From Phenylobacterium conjunctum (GTDB lineage Bacteria; Pseudomonadota; Alphaproteobacteria; Caulobacterales; Caulobacteraceae), in NCBI RefSeq assembly GCF_042679085.1, contig NZ_JBHTLQ010000057.1, positions 1 through 20,853 on the forward strand: DNA of 20,853 bases, read 5' to 3'. Within the stretch, counting starts at the first letter, position 1, and each line of letters starts with the position of its first letter. A program made the translations under genes and the position numbers. Below, in pieces: positions 5,263-11,918 of this stretch. The notes under the pieces are model-generated. The model did not search any database and had not been told where the DNA came from. It worked only from the letters and a program-made list of their open reading frames with translations.

Positions 5263-6427
5263 ATGCTGGCGGCAGATCGGAGTACGGAGTCGCGCCCTGG
5301 CCAAAGCTGCCGACATTGCTGACGTCGAACCTGGGGCTGAGGACGCCCCGGGGCGGGCGATGCGTGTGGCCCATGCGCTGCAGGCGCGGGACGGCGATGA
5401 GTTCGCCAAGCCAGGCACCTTGGTTGAGGTGCGCTTCGTCAAGGGCCAGTCCCTCAGCCTGACCGCGGCCCGGTTGCTGGCGCTAATGATCCTTACGGCT
5501 GGCGGCGATGCCTGGGAGCCTGTCGCGCACAGGATGCGCAAGGCGGACATCCGCCGTGGTCACAAGGGTAATGAGCGTATCTCAGAGATGCTGGAGGAGT
5601 TGCACCGCACATTGTTCGCGGTCGATGACCTCTCCTGGCGTGGCCGCAAGGCGACGAAGCGCTTTTCGCTGATCCAGTCCTCTCGAGAGGAAATCGATGA
5701 GGACGGGGCTGAGGCGGGCTGGATCGAGTGGGAATTCACACCAGACGCGAGACGCCTCATCCGCGAGTCTGAGACCTACGCCGTCCTCAATCGCCAGGCC
5801 GTCCTCGGTTTCCGCTCCTCCTATGCTTTGCGACTGTACGAGCTGGGCGCCCTGCGGCTGCATCGCCGCCAGCCCAATTGGCGGGCGGACATGACCGCGA
5901 TCCGCGCTGCCTTCGGCATAGCGCCCGAACTCTACAAGGACTTCGCACAGCTGCGCCGAAAGGTGCTCGACAAGGCCAAGGCCGAGATCGATCACCTCGC
6001 CCATTTCACCGTGGAGTGGCGGGAGATTCGCAGGGGCCGGGCGATCACCGAGATCGAGTTTAGCTTCCATCCGAAGGCGACGCCGGCCCAACCCACGGCT
6101 GCGGAGGCGGACGCGCCGGACGTCGCGACGCTTCCGCCTTCGGTTCGGTCGGTTCAGACGCTGCAGCGCCCTGCCCTGCCCGCGCCCGCCCGAACCCCGG
6201 ACACGTCGAGCGGTCCCGTGCGGTTTCCGACGGGCAGCCTCCTTTATGGCGCGGAGCCCTTTGGCGAGATCGCCAAGACCCACGGCGGCGGTTGGGCGCG
6301 TGACCTCATCGCTGACGCCTACCGCGCTGAGATGGGCAGTCGGCTGGCCAACCTGACCGGGCCCAAGCTTGTGAAGTCGTGGACAGGTTTTTGCCAAGCC
6401 TTCGCGGCGCGACGTGGCCGTCCCTAA
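5246..6427 (+). CDS. repA: RepB/Rep_3-type plasmid replication initiator
   Basis: The protein initiates replication by binding the iterons just upstream. It has two winged-helix domains: the first at about residues 55-150 (LVEVRFVKGQSLSLTAARLL onward), the second at about 170-275. The second holds the family-typical SSYALRLYELGALRL (191-205) and a recognition segment MTAIRAAFGIAPELYKDFAQ followed by LRRKVLDKAKAEID. A linker rich in Pro/Ala and a C-terminal block (about 330-393, ending near VKSWTGFCQAFAARRG) extend beyond the core. The N-terminus is uncertain. The open frame begins at a TTG (5246) without a good ribosome-binding site. The only well-placed ATG (5263, after GAGGTCAGG) is in another frame and ends at 5322. 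The next in-frame ATG is 5360. Three palindromes and parA follow, so rep and par sit together. Confidence 0.92.
   Translation: MIRGQECWRQIGVRSRALAKAADIADVEPGAEDAPGRAMRVAHALQARDGDEFAKPGTLVEVRFVKGQSLSLTAARLLALMILTAGGDAWEPVAHRMRKADIRRGHKGNERISEMLEELHRTLFAVDDLSWRGRKATKRFSLIQSSREEIDEDGAEAGWIEWEFTPDARRLIRESETYAVLNRQAVLGFRSSYALRLYELGALRLHRRQPNWRADMTAIRAAFGIAPELYKDFAQLRRKVLDKAKAEIDHLAHFTVEWREIRRGRAITEIEFSFHPKATPAQPTAAEADAPDVATLPPSVRSVQTLQRPALPAPARTPDTSSGPVRFPTGSLLYGAEPFGEIAKTHGGGWARDLIADAYRAEMGSRLANLTGPKLVKSWTGFCQAFAARRGRP
5263..5322 (+). CDS. Possible 19-aa leader peptide overlapping the repA start
   Basis: An ATG preceded by GAGGTCAGG opens a 19-codon frame (MLAADRSTESRPGQSCRHC) in a different frame from repA, ending in TGA 35 bases before the in-frame repA ATG at 5360. 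It might couple translation to repA, or its ATG might be the true initiator start followed by a frameshift. It is weakly supported and is listed because it decides the repA start. Confidence 0.25.
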   Translation: MLAADRSTESRPGQSCRHC

Positions 6428-6432
6428 GCCGG

Positions 6433-6450
6433 AATTGCACCGGTGCAATT
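6433..6450. promoter_or_regulatory. Palindrome AATTGCACCGGTGCAATT, copy 1 (par site candidate)
   Basis: Perfect 18-bp palindrome, five bases after the repA stop. It shares its 16-bp core with three other copies around parAB. I propose it as a ParB-binding (parS-like) site or a Par-system operator. Confidence 0.75.
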
Positions 6451-6556
6451 CAGTCCACGCACCGCCCCCGGCCGCGTGATCCGTCGGCGGGTGACGCTAT
6501 GGTCTCGTGCGACGCTGCACGAGGCCCGCCAACGATCGCGAACGCGGCCAAGCCCG

Positions 6557-6576
6557 AAATTGCACCGGTGCAATTT
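6557..6576. promoter_or_regulatory. Palindrome AAATTGCACCGGTGCAATTT, copy 2
   Basis: Perfect 20-bp palindrome in the repA-parA gap, centred about 125 bp from copy 1. It has the same core as copies 1, 3 and 4, and the extra A/T arms match those of copy 4. Confidence 0.75.
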
Positions 6577-6714
6577 GCTCCGCAGGCGGCTTGCGGGCGC
6601 TGTATGACAGATCCAACAGCACCGGACTTGCGCGCCCGTTGTCACCCCCACCAGGACAGGATGGCCGGTCATCAAGGGTGTGTTGGCGGGCTCTTCTCAG
6701 ATCGTGGCCAGGCT

Positions 6715-6737
6715 GGTGCAATTGCACCGGTGCAATT
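6715..6737. promoter_or_regulatory. Palindrome copy 3 with an additional half-site
   Basis: The full palindrome AATTGCACCGGTGCAATT occupies 6720-6737. A further half-site GGTGCA abuts on the left (6715-6720), so GGTGCAATTGCACC (6715-6728) is itself a perfect overlapping palindrome. Three half-sites in tandem suggest cooperative loading. Confidence 0.75.
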
Positions 6738-6771
6738 TCACACTCCGCTGGCTCCCAAAGGGGCGGGGCGG

Positions 6772-6787
6772 CCCCCAATCGGTCAGG
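6772..6787 (-). repeat. Inverted iteron-like site upstream of parA
   Basis: CCCCCAATCGGTCAGG matches the reverse complement of the iteron core CCTGACCGCTTGGGGG at 15 of 16 positions. It lies in the non-coding gap ahead of parA, in the opposite orientation to the five origin iterons, and may let RepA act on parAB expression. Confidence 0.65.
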
Positions 6788-6830
6788 TATGGCCTAGTGG
6801 AAACGCCTGAATCGACCTTCACTGACGGAC

Positions 6831-6867
6831 TTAACGTTAACACCTCCTTAAAAATGCGCTAGTAGCG
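6831..6867 (+). promoter_or_regulatory. Probable parA promoter/operator region
   Basis: An AT-rich patch contains the palindrome TTAACGTTAA (6831-6840) and the odd palindrome CGCTA-G-TAGCG (6857-6867). A -35-like TTAACA (6837-6842) is followed 17 bp later by a poor -10 (TAGTAG, 6860-6865). It lies about 75 bp before the parA ATG. The palindrome over the presumed -10 would suit autorepression by ParA, as in type Ia partition systems. Inference. Confidence 0.4.
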
Positions 6868-6942
6868 TCCCGGCTGCCCCACTTTCGATTTTCAGACGGT
6901 TGGGGCTGGTTTATCGAAACCTGCAGGAGGCTGTGAGGTCCA

Positions 6943-8145
6943 ATGTCGAACGTCGCGGAAGCTGCCGCCCCCTCTCTCGCCGGCCCTGTTTCGCAGCTGG
7001 CGCGGCGGGCTTCGGCCGTTGTCGAGAACCTGAGGGATAGCGCGCGGGCCGCGCGGGCCGGGGATCGCCGTGAGCCGTTGTTCTCCATCAGCGAGGCGGC
7101 CGACCTTGTCGGACGCACCCCGGCCGCGATCCGAGACGCGGAGAAGGATGGGCGCCTGCCGGAGCCGCCGCGCACCGAGACCAACCGCCGCGTCGGATAC
7201 ACACTCGCCCAGGTCAATGACATGCGCGGCGTCTTCGGCACCCGGCCGTGGCGCAAACTCGAAGACCCCTGCGCGGTCATCGCTGTGCAGAACTTCAAGG
7301 GGGGCGTCGGTAAGTCGACGCTATCGGTTCACCTGGCGCAGTACATGGCGATCCAGGGCTATCGAGTCGCCCTGATTGACTGCGACAGCCAGGCCTCCAG
7401 CACGACCCTTTTCGGCTATGTGCCAGACCTCGACCTCACCGAGGATCAGACCCTCTATCCGTTCCTGCGCGAAGACGACAAACGCTCGCTCGACTACGCG
7501 CTGCTCGACACCCACTTTGACGGCCTGAAACTGATCCCGGCCAATCTGCACCTGTTCCAATCGGAATATGAACTAGCGGCGCGGATGGCGCGCGGCGGGG
7601 GCGGCCTGCTCGACCGGCTCGCTCAAGGCATCGCGTCGATCGCCGATCAGTTCGATGTGGTCATACTGGACCCGCCGCCGGCCCTGGGGGCCATCTCGCT
7701 CTCGGTACTCCGCGCCGCGAACGCTCTGGTCATACCGGTGCCCCCGACGGTGATGGACTTCTCATCGACCGCGGCGTTCCTGACCATGCTTGACGAGACG
7801 CTCAACCAGCTAGCGTCGCGCGACCTTGCGCCGGACCTCAACTTTGTCCGCGTCGTCGCGTCCAAGGTCGACGAAAACAAGTCGATGCAAAAGGAGCTGC
7901 TGGCCCTCATGCGGCAGGTTTTCGGTCTGGCGATGATCCGAACGCCGATGAAGGACTCCGCCGAGATCGACAACGTCACGGCGCGCCTGATGACCGTCTA
8001 TGAAATGAACAGCCCGATGACGAGCAAATCGGTGCGCGACCGCTGTCTGACCTACCTCAACGGCGTCAACGAGGAGATCCTTCTCGATGTGCGCCAGACC
8101 TGGCCCAGCCACGTCGAGCGCCTGCGCAAGGAGGGCCACGCATGA
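6943..8145 (+). CDS. parA: ParA-type partition ATPase with N-terminal HTH, 400 aa
   Basis: ParA forms ATP-dependent gradients on the nucleoid that move ParB-bound plasmid copies apart. Residues about 46-95 form a MerR-like helix-turn-helix (FSISEAADLVGRTPAAIRDA, then NRRVGYTLAQVNDMR), which marks a type Ia ParA able to bind its own operator. The ATPase domain follows: deviant Walker A NFKGGVGKST (117-126) with both signature lysines, the A' motif LIDCDSQAS (144-152), and Walker B DVVILDPPPALG (about 238-249). Length agrees with type Ia ParA/RepA proteins. AGGAGG lies 12 bases and GTGAGG four bases before the ATG. parB follows after 52 bp, and that gap holds the fourth palindrome. Confidence 0.95.
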   Translation: MSNVAEAAAPSLAGPVSQLARRASAVVENLRDSARAARAGDRREPLFSISEAADLVGRTPAAIRDAEKDGRLPEPPRTETNRRVGYTLAQVNDMRGVFGTRPWRKLEDPCAVIAVQNFKGGVGKSTLSVHLAQYMAIQGYRVALIDCDSQASSTTLFGYVPDLDLTEDQTLYPFLREDDKRSLDYALLDTHFDGLKLIPANLHLFQSEYELAARMARGGGGLLDRLAQGIASIADQFDVVILDPPPALGAISLSVLRAANALVIPVPPTVMDFSSTAAFLTMLDETLNQLASRDLAPDLNFVRVVASKVDENKSMQKELLALMRQVFGLAMIRTPMKDSAEIDNVTARLMTVYEMNSPMTSKSVRDRCLTYLNGVNEEILLDVRQTWPSHVERLRKEGHA

Positions 8146-8158
8146 CCTGCAAGAACAC

Positions 8159-8178
8159 AAATTGCACCGGTGCAATTT
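8159..8178. promoter_or_regulatory. Palindrome AAATTGCACCGGTGCAATTT, copy 4, between parA and parB
   Basis: Perfect 20-bp palindrome identical to copy 2, in the 52-bp gap between parA and parB and 19 bases before the parB ATG. Binding here would control parB output or nucleate ParB on the operon. Confidence 0.75.
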
Positions 8179-8197
8179 CGGCTGAAAGGGCGCGCTC

Positions 8198-9217
8198 ATG
8201 AGCTCCAAGAACCGCTCTTTCGCCGCGGGCCTGATGGGCTCGCTGGACGACGCCGCGCCGCAGCCCGAGGCGCCGACGCGCATGCCGGTTGGCATCCTCG
8301 CAAACCGCGAAAACCGGATGGCCGAACTGGCGTCGGGCGCCGTGGTCGGCCGGGCCATCGAGCAGGTGGATCCCGCCCGTTGCCGTCTTTGGGCCGAGCA
8401 CAATCGCGACTACGCCGCTCTGGACGAGACCCGCTGCGCGGACCTGATCGAGAGCTTCAAGGCCCAGGGGCGCCAGGAAGTCCCCGCCATCGTCCGCCGT
8501 GTGCGCGGCGACCCGGATATCGACTTCGAGGTCATTTGCGGCGCTCGCCGGCATTGGACCGTGTCCTGGCTGCGCGCTCACAACTACACCGACTTCCGCT
8601 TCCTCGTGGAGGTCCGCGAGCTCACGGACGAAGAGGCGTTCCGGATCTCCGATCTGGAGAACCGGGCCCGCGAGGACCTTAGCGATATCGAGCGGGCGCG
8701 GGACTATCTGAAGGCGCTTGAGCGCCACTATGGCGGTCGCCAGAAGGACATGGCGGGCCGTCTCAATGTCTCGGAGGCCTGGCTCAGCCGTTACCTCGAT
8801 CTGGCGCGCCTGCCCGGCGACCTCGTGGCGGCGTTCAGCGATCCGCACGACCTGAAGATCAAGCACGTCACGCAGTTGAAACCGCTGCTGAAGCCAGATG
8901 ACCGGGCGCGCCGCGTGCTGGCCGAAGCCGGGGCGATCGCCAAGCTGAAAGGGGAGGGGAGCCCGGCGAAGCCGCAGGACGTCATCCGCCGCCTCGTGAT
9001 CGCTGCTGACCCCCCCAAGAAGTCAGGATCCCCCAAGCGGTCAGGATCGGCCGACGCCGTGGTGTCCGCGTCCGGCGCCCCGGTGCTGCGGATCAACGGC
9101 AAGAAGGGCAGGGAGGTGAGCCTCACCCTTCTGCTGGCCGGCGGTGCGTCACGAGCCGAGGCCGAGACGGCGTTGGGTTCGGTTCTGGACACCTACTGGC
9201 CAAAGCCGACAGCCTAA
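8198..9217 (+). CDS. parB: ParB-type centromere-binding CTPase, 339 aa
   Basis: ParB clamps onto parS sites and spreads, using CTP, to build the partition complex recognised by ParA. The N-terminal ParB/Srx domain contains the CTP-binding GARRH (115-119) and the ENRARED motif (154-160). The helix-turn-helix region KDMAGRLNVSEAWLSRYLDL (183-202) is typical of the family. The C-terminal part (about 296-339) is the likely dimerisation domain. The linker before it contains the tandem peptide PKKSGSPKRSGS (273-284), encoded by two inverted iteron copies. Start: ATG at 8198 after GAAAGGGCG. It is probably co-transcribed with parA. The stop is followed at once by the palindrome at 9217-9234. Confidence 0.95.
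   Translation: MSSKNRSFAAGLMGSLDDAAPQPEAPTRMPVGILANRENRMAELASGAVVGRAIEQVDPARCRLWAEHNRDYAALDETRCADLIESFKAQGRQEVPAIVRRVRGDPDIDFEVICGARRHWTVSWLRAHNYTDFRFLVEVRELTDEEAFRISDLENRAREDLSDIERARDYLKALERHYGGRQKDMAGRLNVSEAWLSRYLDLARLPGDLVAAFSDPHDLKIKHVTQLKPLLKPDDRARRVLAEAGAIAKLKGEGSPAKPQDVIRRLVIAADPPKKSGSPKRSGSADAVVSASGAPVLRINGKKGREVSLTLLLAGGASRAEAETALGSVLDTYWPKPTA
9012..9047 (-). repeat. Two inverted iteron copies inside the parB coding sequence
   Basis: CCCCCAAGAAGTCAGGAT (9012-9029) and CCCCCAAGCGGTCAGGAT (9030-9047) are tandem. The second is the exact reverse complement, 18 of 18 bases, of 5191-5208 in the fifth origin iteron. They encode the interdomain linker of ParB in frame, so the iterons have been fitted into coding DNA. 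Confidence 0.85.
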
Positions 9218-9234
9218 GTTGCCGATTGGCAACT
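9217..9234. promoter_or_regulatory. Palindrome AGTTGCC-GATT-GGCAACT after parB
   Basis: Seven-base arms around four bases, overlapping the last base of the parB stop. A matching palindrome is at 11230-11247. Both share TTGC-N6-GCAA with the par palindromes but form a distinct subtype. It could be an operator, a terminator stem or a recombination relic. Confidence 0.5.
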
Positions 9235-9254
9235 CAGGGACCCAACCTTGGCCG

Positions 9255-10487
9255 TTAGAGACCCTGAGCGAGGGGTATGAGGGCGAGCAGACGCTCGATC
9301 TCGGCTTCCAAGGCGCTCGAGATCGGCAGGTGGGCGCGCTCCTGGCCCCAGACCTGGTGGAAGCGGTCGACCGCCTCCGTCGCCGTGTCCTTCGCCAAGG
9401 CTTCGGGAATACCGGCCTTGGCGGCCATATAGATTAGCTCGCCCAAGGTCAGCTCAGCGACCTTCTTCGTGCGGGCGAACTTCAACGCCGCATTCTCATC
9501 GGGAAGGTAGAGGGTCGTCGATAGGAAGTCGTAGCCGGGGGCCAGCTTGGGCGTGCGACTGTCCGGATAGATCAGCGACCAGTTCTTCAGGTGCATGTCG
9601 GCATTGCCGATCAGGGCGTTGAACACCAGACGGCGGATGAACTCGCTCACCCCGGCCTCGCCCGTTTCCAACCAGAGCACCTTGGCGATGTTGCGGTAGG
9701 AACCCTTGTCGTACTTCTCCACCGGATAGACGCCGAAGACTTGGGCGAAGTCCTCGATGTGGACGGGGGGGCCTTTGGGGGGGCGGTCGAAGCGGCGGAT
9801 GGCGAAGGCATCCTCCTCGAACCTGCCCAGGCCCTCGGGCAGGCCCTCGATCTGATTGAGCGGCAGGAGCTCGACGTCGGGGATATCCATGCCCATGGCC
9901 CGGGCCAGGCGCATCATCGAAAATTCGTTGGCCGCCACGGCGGGAAACCGCATCGATGGCAGCTTTATGATCCAATCGCCGCCGCGGCCGCTCGCGGGAA
10001 TCGTCAGACCGCCCTGAGCCTTCTGGACGGCCGAGAATTTCAGCTGCACGCCGGCCAGCGAAAAGCGCAAGGCCGCTGCGTGTGTCCCGGCGCCGCTATC
10101 GACCGAATGGTCATCGGGCGTATCGACGTCGTCGACTTCGCCGCTCCCCCTCGGCCGCACAGTGATGGCGCCGGGCAAGTCCAGCCCCAGGGTCTCCAAC
10201 AGGGGATATTCCCGCATCGGCTTCACACCGGCGCGCTTGGCGAGATAATCGCGCAGCGGGCCTTCAGGCAGGAGGTTGGAAAAGAACGGCATGAGCCGCG
10301 TCTGGGTCGGCCTGTGGTCCCTTAGCAAGCCGCCGCGATCTCCTTTGAACGACAGGCTAAGCGTGGGCCGGTCTGGGTCCTCGGCGTAGGCGTCGTCGAA
10401 GGCAAAGATCGACTGGTCGCCGCCGAGTGCGGTGATCAGGCCGATCCTTCTGTCGCCGAGCAGAACTTCCAAGGCATCCGCCGCCAT
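9255..10487 (-). CDS. hipA: HipA-family kinase toxin (second), 410 aa
   Basis: This is a full-length HipA kinase and a different subfamily from the copy at the window start, with low visible identity outside motifs. Landmarks: N-domain FFSNLLPEGPLRDYLA (about 68-83); Gly-rich loop SLAGVQLK at 143-150 with the regulatory serine at 143; WIIKLPS (172-178) with the ATP-binding lysine; catalytic loop GNADMHLKN at 294-302 with Asp297; metal-binding GYD with Asp320. All are intact. The ATG at 10487 follows the antitoxin stop by two bases, so translation is coupled. The acidic insert DDVDTPDDHSVD (119-130) is unusual. The target kinase substrate cannot be told from sequence. Confidence 0.95.
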   Translation of the reverse strand: MAADALEVLLGDRRIGLITALGGDQSIFAFDDAYAEDPDRPTLSLSFKGDRGGLLRDHRPTQTRLMPFFSNLLPEGPLRDYLAKRAGVKPMREYPLLETLGLDLPGAITVRPRGSGEVDDVDTPDDHSVDSGAGTHAAALRFSLAGVQLKFSAVQKAQGGLTIPASGRGGDWIIKLPSMRFPAVAANEFSMMRLARAMGMDIPDVELLPLNQIEGLPEGLGRFEEDAFAIRRFDRPPKGPPVHIEDFAQVFGVYPVEKYDKGSYRNIAKVLWLETGEAGVSEFIRRLVFNALIGNADMHLKNWSLIYPDSRTPKLAPGYDFLSTTLYLPDENAALKFARTKKVAELTLGELIYMAAKAGIPEALAKDTATEAVDRFHQVWGQERAHLPISSALEAEIERLLALIPLAQGL

Positions 10488-10489
10488 CG

Positions 10490-11101
10490 TCAGTCCTCCT
10501 CGTCCAGGCTGTAGGCCGGCCGTTCGCCTGCCGGGGCATGCACAAGCATGTTTCTCAGGTCCTTGAGCCTTTGCGCCGCGTCGCGGATCGGCCGGGCGTG
10601 GCTCGGGCGCTCGGCAGGTGGATAGGTCAGAAAGCCATGCAGCAGGATCTGCACGCTCTTCAGATCCGCAGTCACGGCGCGCGTGTTGAGGGCGGCCGTC
10701 AGCGGGTGGAGGTCTCGCAGGCTGGAACGCAGCGCGGCGATGTCCTCGCGATCCGGGGCCATGGCGTGGGCTTCATCCGCGAGCCGCAGGAGGTCGTCCA
10801 TGAGGTTCTTCGACGTGCGCTCCTGCGATCGCACCTTGGTTGATCGCACGGTCGCTTCGACCGCGGTGAGGGCCGCTTTGGGGATTAGCTGCAGTTCAAG
10901 TTCGAGCGCGCGCGCCAGCTCGGTGAGGGTGGAGGCCTGCGGGTCCACGTCGGCATTTTCGATGCGGGAGATTTGCGCCTGGGGCATATGGGTGCGCGCG
11001 CTCAGATCGCGCTGACTCCAGCCCTTGGCGTGCCGTGCTTCGCGGATCGCCAGACCCAAGGCGGCCAAGGCGGGGCTTTTTGATAGTCTATTCTGCATCA
11101 T
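10490..11101 (-). CDS. hipB: HipB-like Xre antitoxin with long C-terminal extension, 203 aa
   Basis: This is the antitoxin and autorepressor of the downstream HipA. The HTH occupies about residues 14-72: LGLAIREARHAKGWSQRDLS, then MPQAQISRIENADVDPQAST, then LTELARALELELQLI. E. coli HipB ends soon after such a domain (88 residues), but this protein continues for about 125 residues with a mostly helical region ending in an acidic SLDEED. The extension may contact HipA or carry a separate function; I do not recognise it as a domain. Start: tandem ATGs at 11101 and 11098 with only a weak AGG upstream. The nearest operator is ten bases upstream, so the transcript leader must be very short or the operator lies within it. 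Confidence 0.88.
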   Translation of the reverse strand: MMQNRLSKSPALAALGLAIREARHAKGWSQRDLSARTHMPQAQISRIENADVDPQASTLTELARALELELQLIPKAALTAVEATVRSTKVRSQERTSKNLMDDLLRLADEAHAMAPDREDIAALRSSLRDLHPLTAALNTRAVTADLKSVQILLHGFLTYPPAERPSHARPIRDAAQRLKDLRNMLVHAPAGERPAYSLDEED

Positions 11102-11111
11102 AAGGCCTATG

Positions 11112-11131
11112 TGATATCTGGTTCGATATCA
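11112..11131. promoter_or_regulatory. hipBA operator 1, TGATATC-N6-GATATCA
   Basis: Perfect 7-bp arms around TGGTTC, ten bases upstream of the hipB ATG. The inner TATC/GATA is reminiscent of the E. coli HipB operator TATCC-N8-GGATA, though the spacing differs. Confidence 0.85.
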
Positions 11132-11156
11132 GAAAGTCTCACCGCTGGCCACCTTC

Positions 11157-11176
11157 TGATATCGCTTAAGATATCA
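11157..11176. promoter_or_regulatory. hipBA operator 2, TGATATC-N6-GATATCA
   Basis: Identical arms around GCTTAA, centred 45 bp from operator 1. Paired operators upstream of hipB would allow cooperative binding and bending as in E. coli hipBA. Confidence 0.85.
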
Positions 11177-11229
11177 ACATCTATTCGTGATGCAGTAAAG
11201 AACATCACTCGATGCTCCGACACTGGAGA

Positions 11230-11247
11230 AGTTGCCCATGGGCAACT
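11230..11247. promoter_or_regulatory. Palindrome AGTTGCCCATGGGCAACT
   Basis: Perfect 18-bp palindrome in the hipB-traF gap, sharing AGTTGCC/GGCAACT arms with the site at 9217-9234. The two sites enclose the second hipBA operon. It lies about 120 bp upstream of traF, so it may also be an operator of the transfer operon. The rest of the gap (11248-11369) holds a small CGAGCC-TTC-GGCTCG hairpin (11332-11346) and no gene. Confidence 0.55.
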
Positions 11248-11369
11248 GCCGGTCGCCAGCTGGACCTTAGCTGGCGGGAAGTCGTGCCCACAATCGCCGG
11301 GCATGAGCCACACCGTGGCCGCAGGCCTTGCCGAGCCTTCGGCTCGTCTTGGCTGCCCTGGTTTCCCGC

Positions 11370-11918
11370 ATGCTCCAAACTCTTCCATCAAACCGCTTGG
11401 CCCCCCTGGCGAGCGTCCTGGCCGCCGGTGTGCTGGTCCTTGGCGGCGTCTTTCTCGCGACCGGCGGCGGCGCTCGCCCGCTGCTCCTTTGGAACCGCAC
11501 CGCTAGCGAACCTGAAGGGCTTTATGTGCACGACCGCGGCCCGGTTTCGGTCGGCGCCCTCGTCGCCTTTCAAGCGCCTCGCACAGCCTTCCCCTACGCC
11601 GATGGCCAGATGGCCTATCTGCGGCGCGTTCCTATTCTGAAGTCGGTCGCCGCCGTGTCCGGCGATGAGGTCTGCACCGACAATGACCGGCTTCGGATCA
11701 ACGGTCAGACGCTGGCTCCCATCCTCAAGACCGACCGTCGGGGCGTGACCTTGCCGCGATGGCGCGGCTGCCGGCGGCTCAGAGCGGGCGAGCTGTTCGC
11801 CTTCTCCGACCGCATCCCCAACAGCTTCGACAGCCGCTATTTCGGGCCCGTCAGCCGCACCGACATCGTCGGCGTCTTCCGTCCCCTGGGCCATAGCGCC
11901 CCGTCGGGAGACCGCTGA
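11370..11918 (+). CDS. traF: TraF-type S26 peptidase (conjugative pilin maturation), 182 aa
   Basis: TraF is a membrane-anchored signal-peptidase-like protease that processes and cyclises the conjugative pilin (TrbC). One transmembrane segment lies at about residues 11-31. The catalytic motif is ASEPEGLY (45-52) with nucleophile Ser46, and the general-base lysine is in PILKSVAA (Lys91). Two cysteines (102, 134) probably form a periplasmic disulfide, and the family block NSFDSRYFGPV is at 151-161. I choose the ATG at 11370; an in-frame TTG 14 codons upstream is possible but unnecessary for the membrane anchor. The stop overlaps the next ATG by one base (TGATG). Its substrate gene trbC is not present in the window. 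Confidence 0.9.
   Translation: MLQTLPSNRLAPLASVLAAGVLVLGGVFLATGGGARPLLLWNRTASEPEGLYVHDRGPVSVGALVAFQAPRTAFPYADGQMAYLRRVPILKSVAAVSGDEVCTDNDRLRINGQTLAPILKTDRRGVTLPRWRGCRRLRAGELFAFSDRIPNSFDSRYFGPVSRTDIVGVFRPLGHSAPSGDR

Noticed and set aside
6433..6737. Repeated palindromes considered as a CRISPR-like array
   Set aside because: Three perfect palindromes with unequal spacers of over 100 bp, no cas genes, and one copy located elsewhere; the par-site explanation fits better.
9591..10325. Rightward open frame of 244 codons
   Set aside because: Antisense to the second hipA, which has all kinase motifs.
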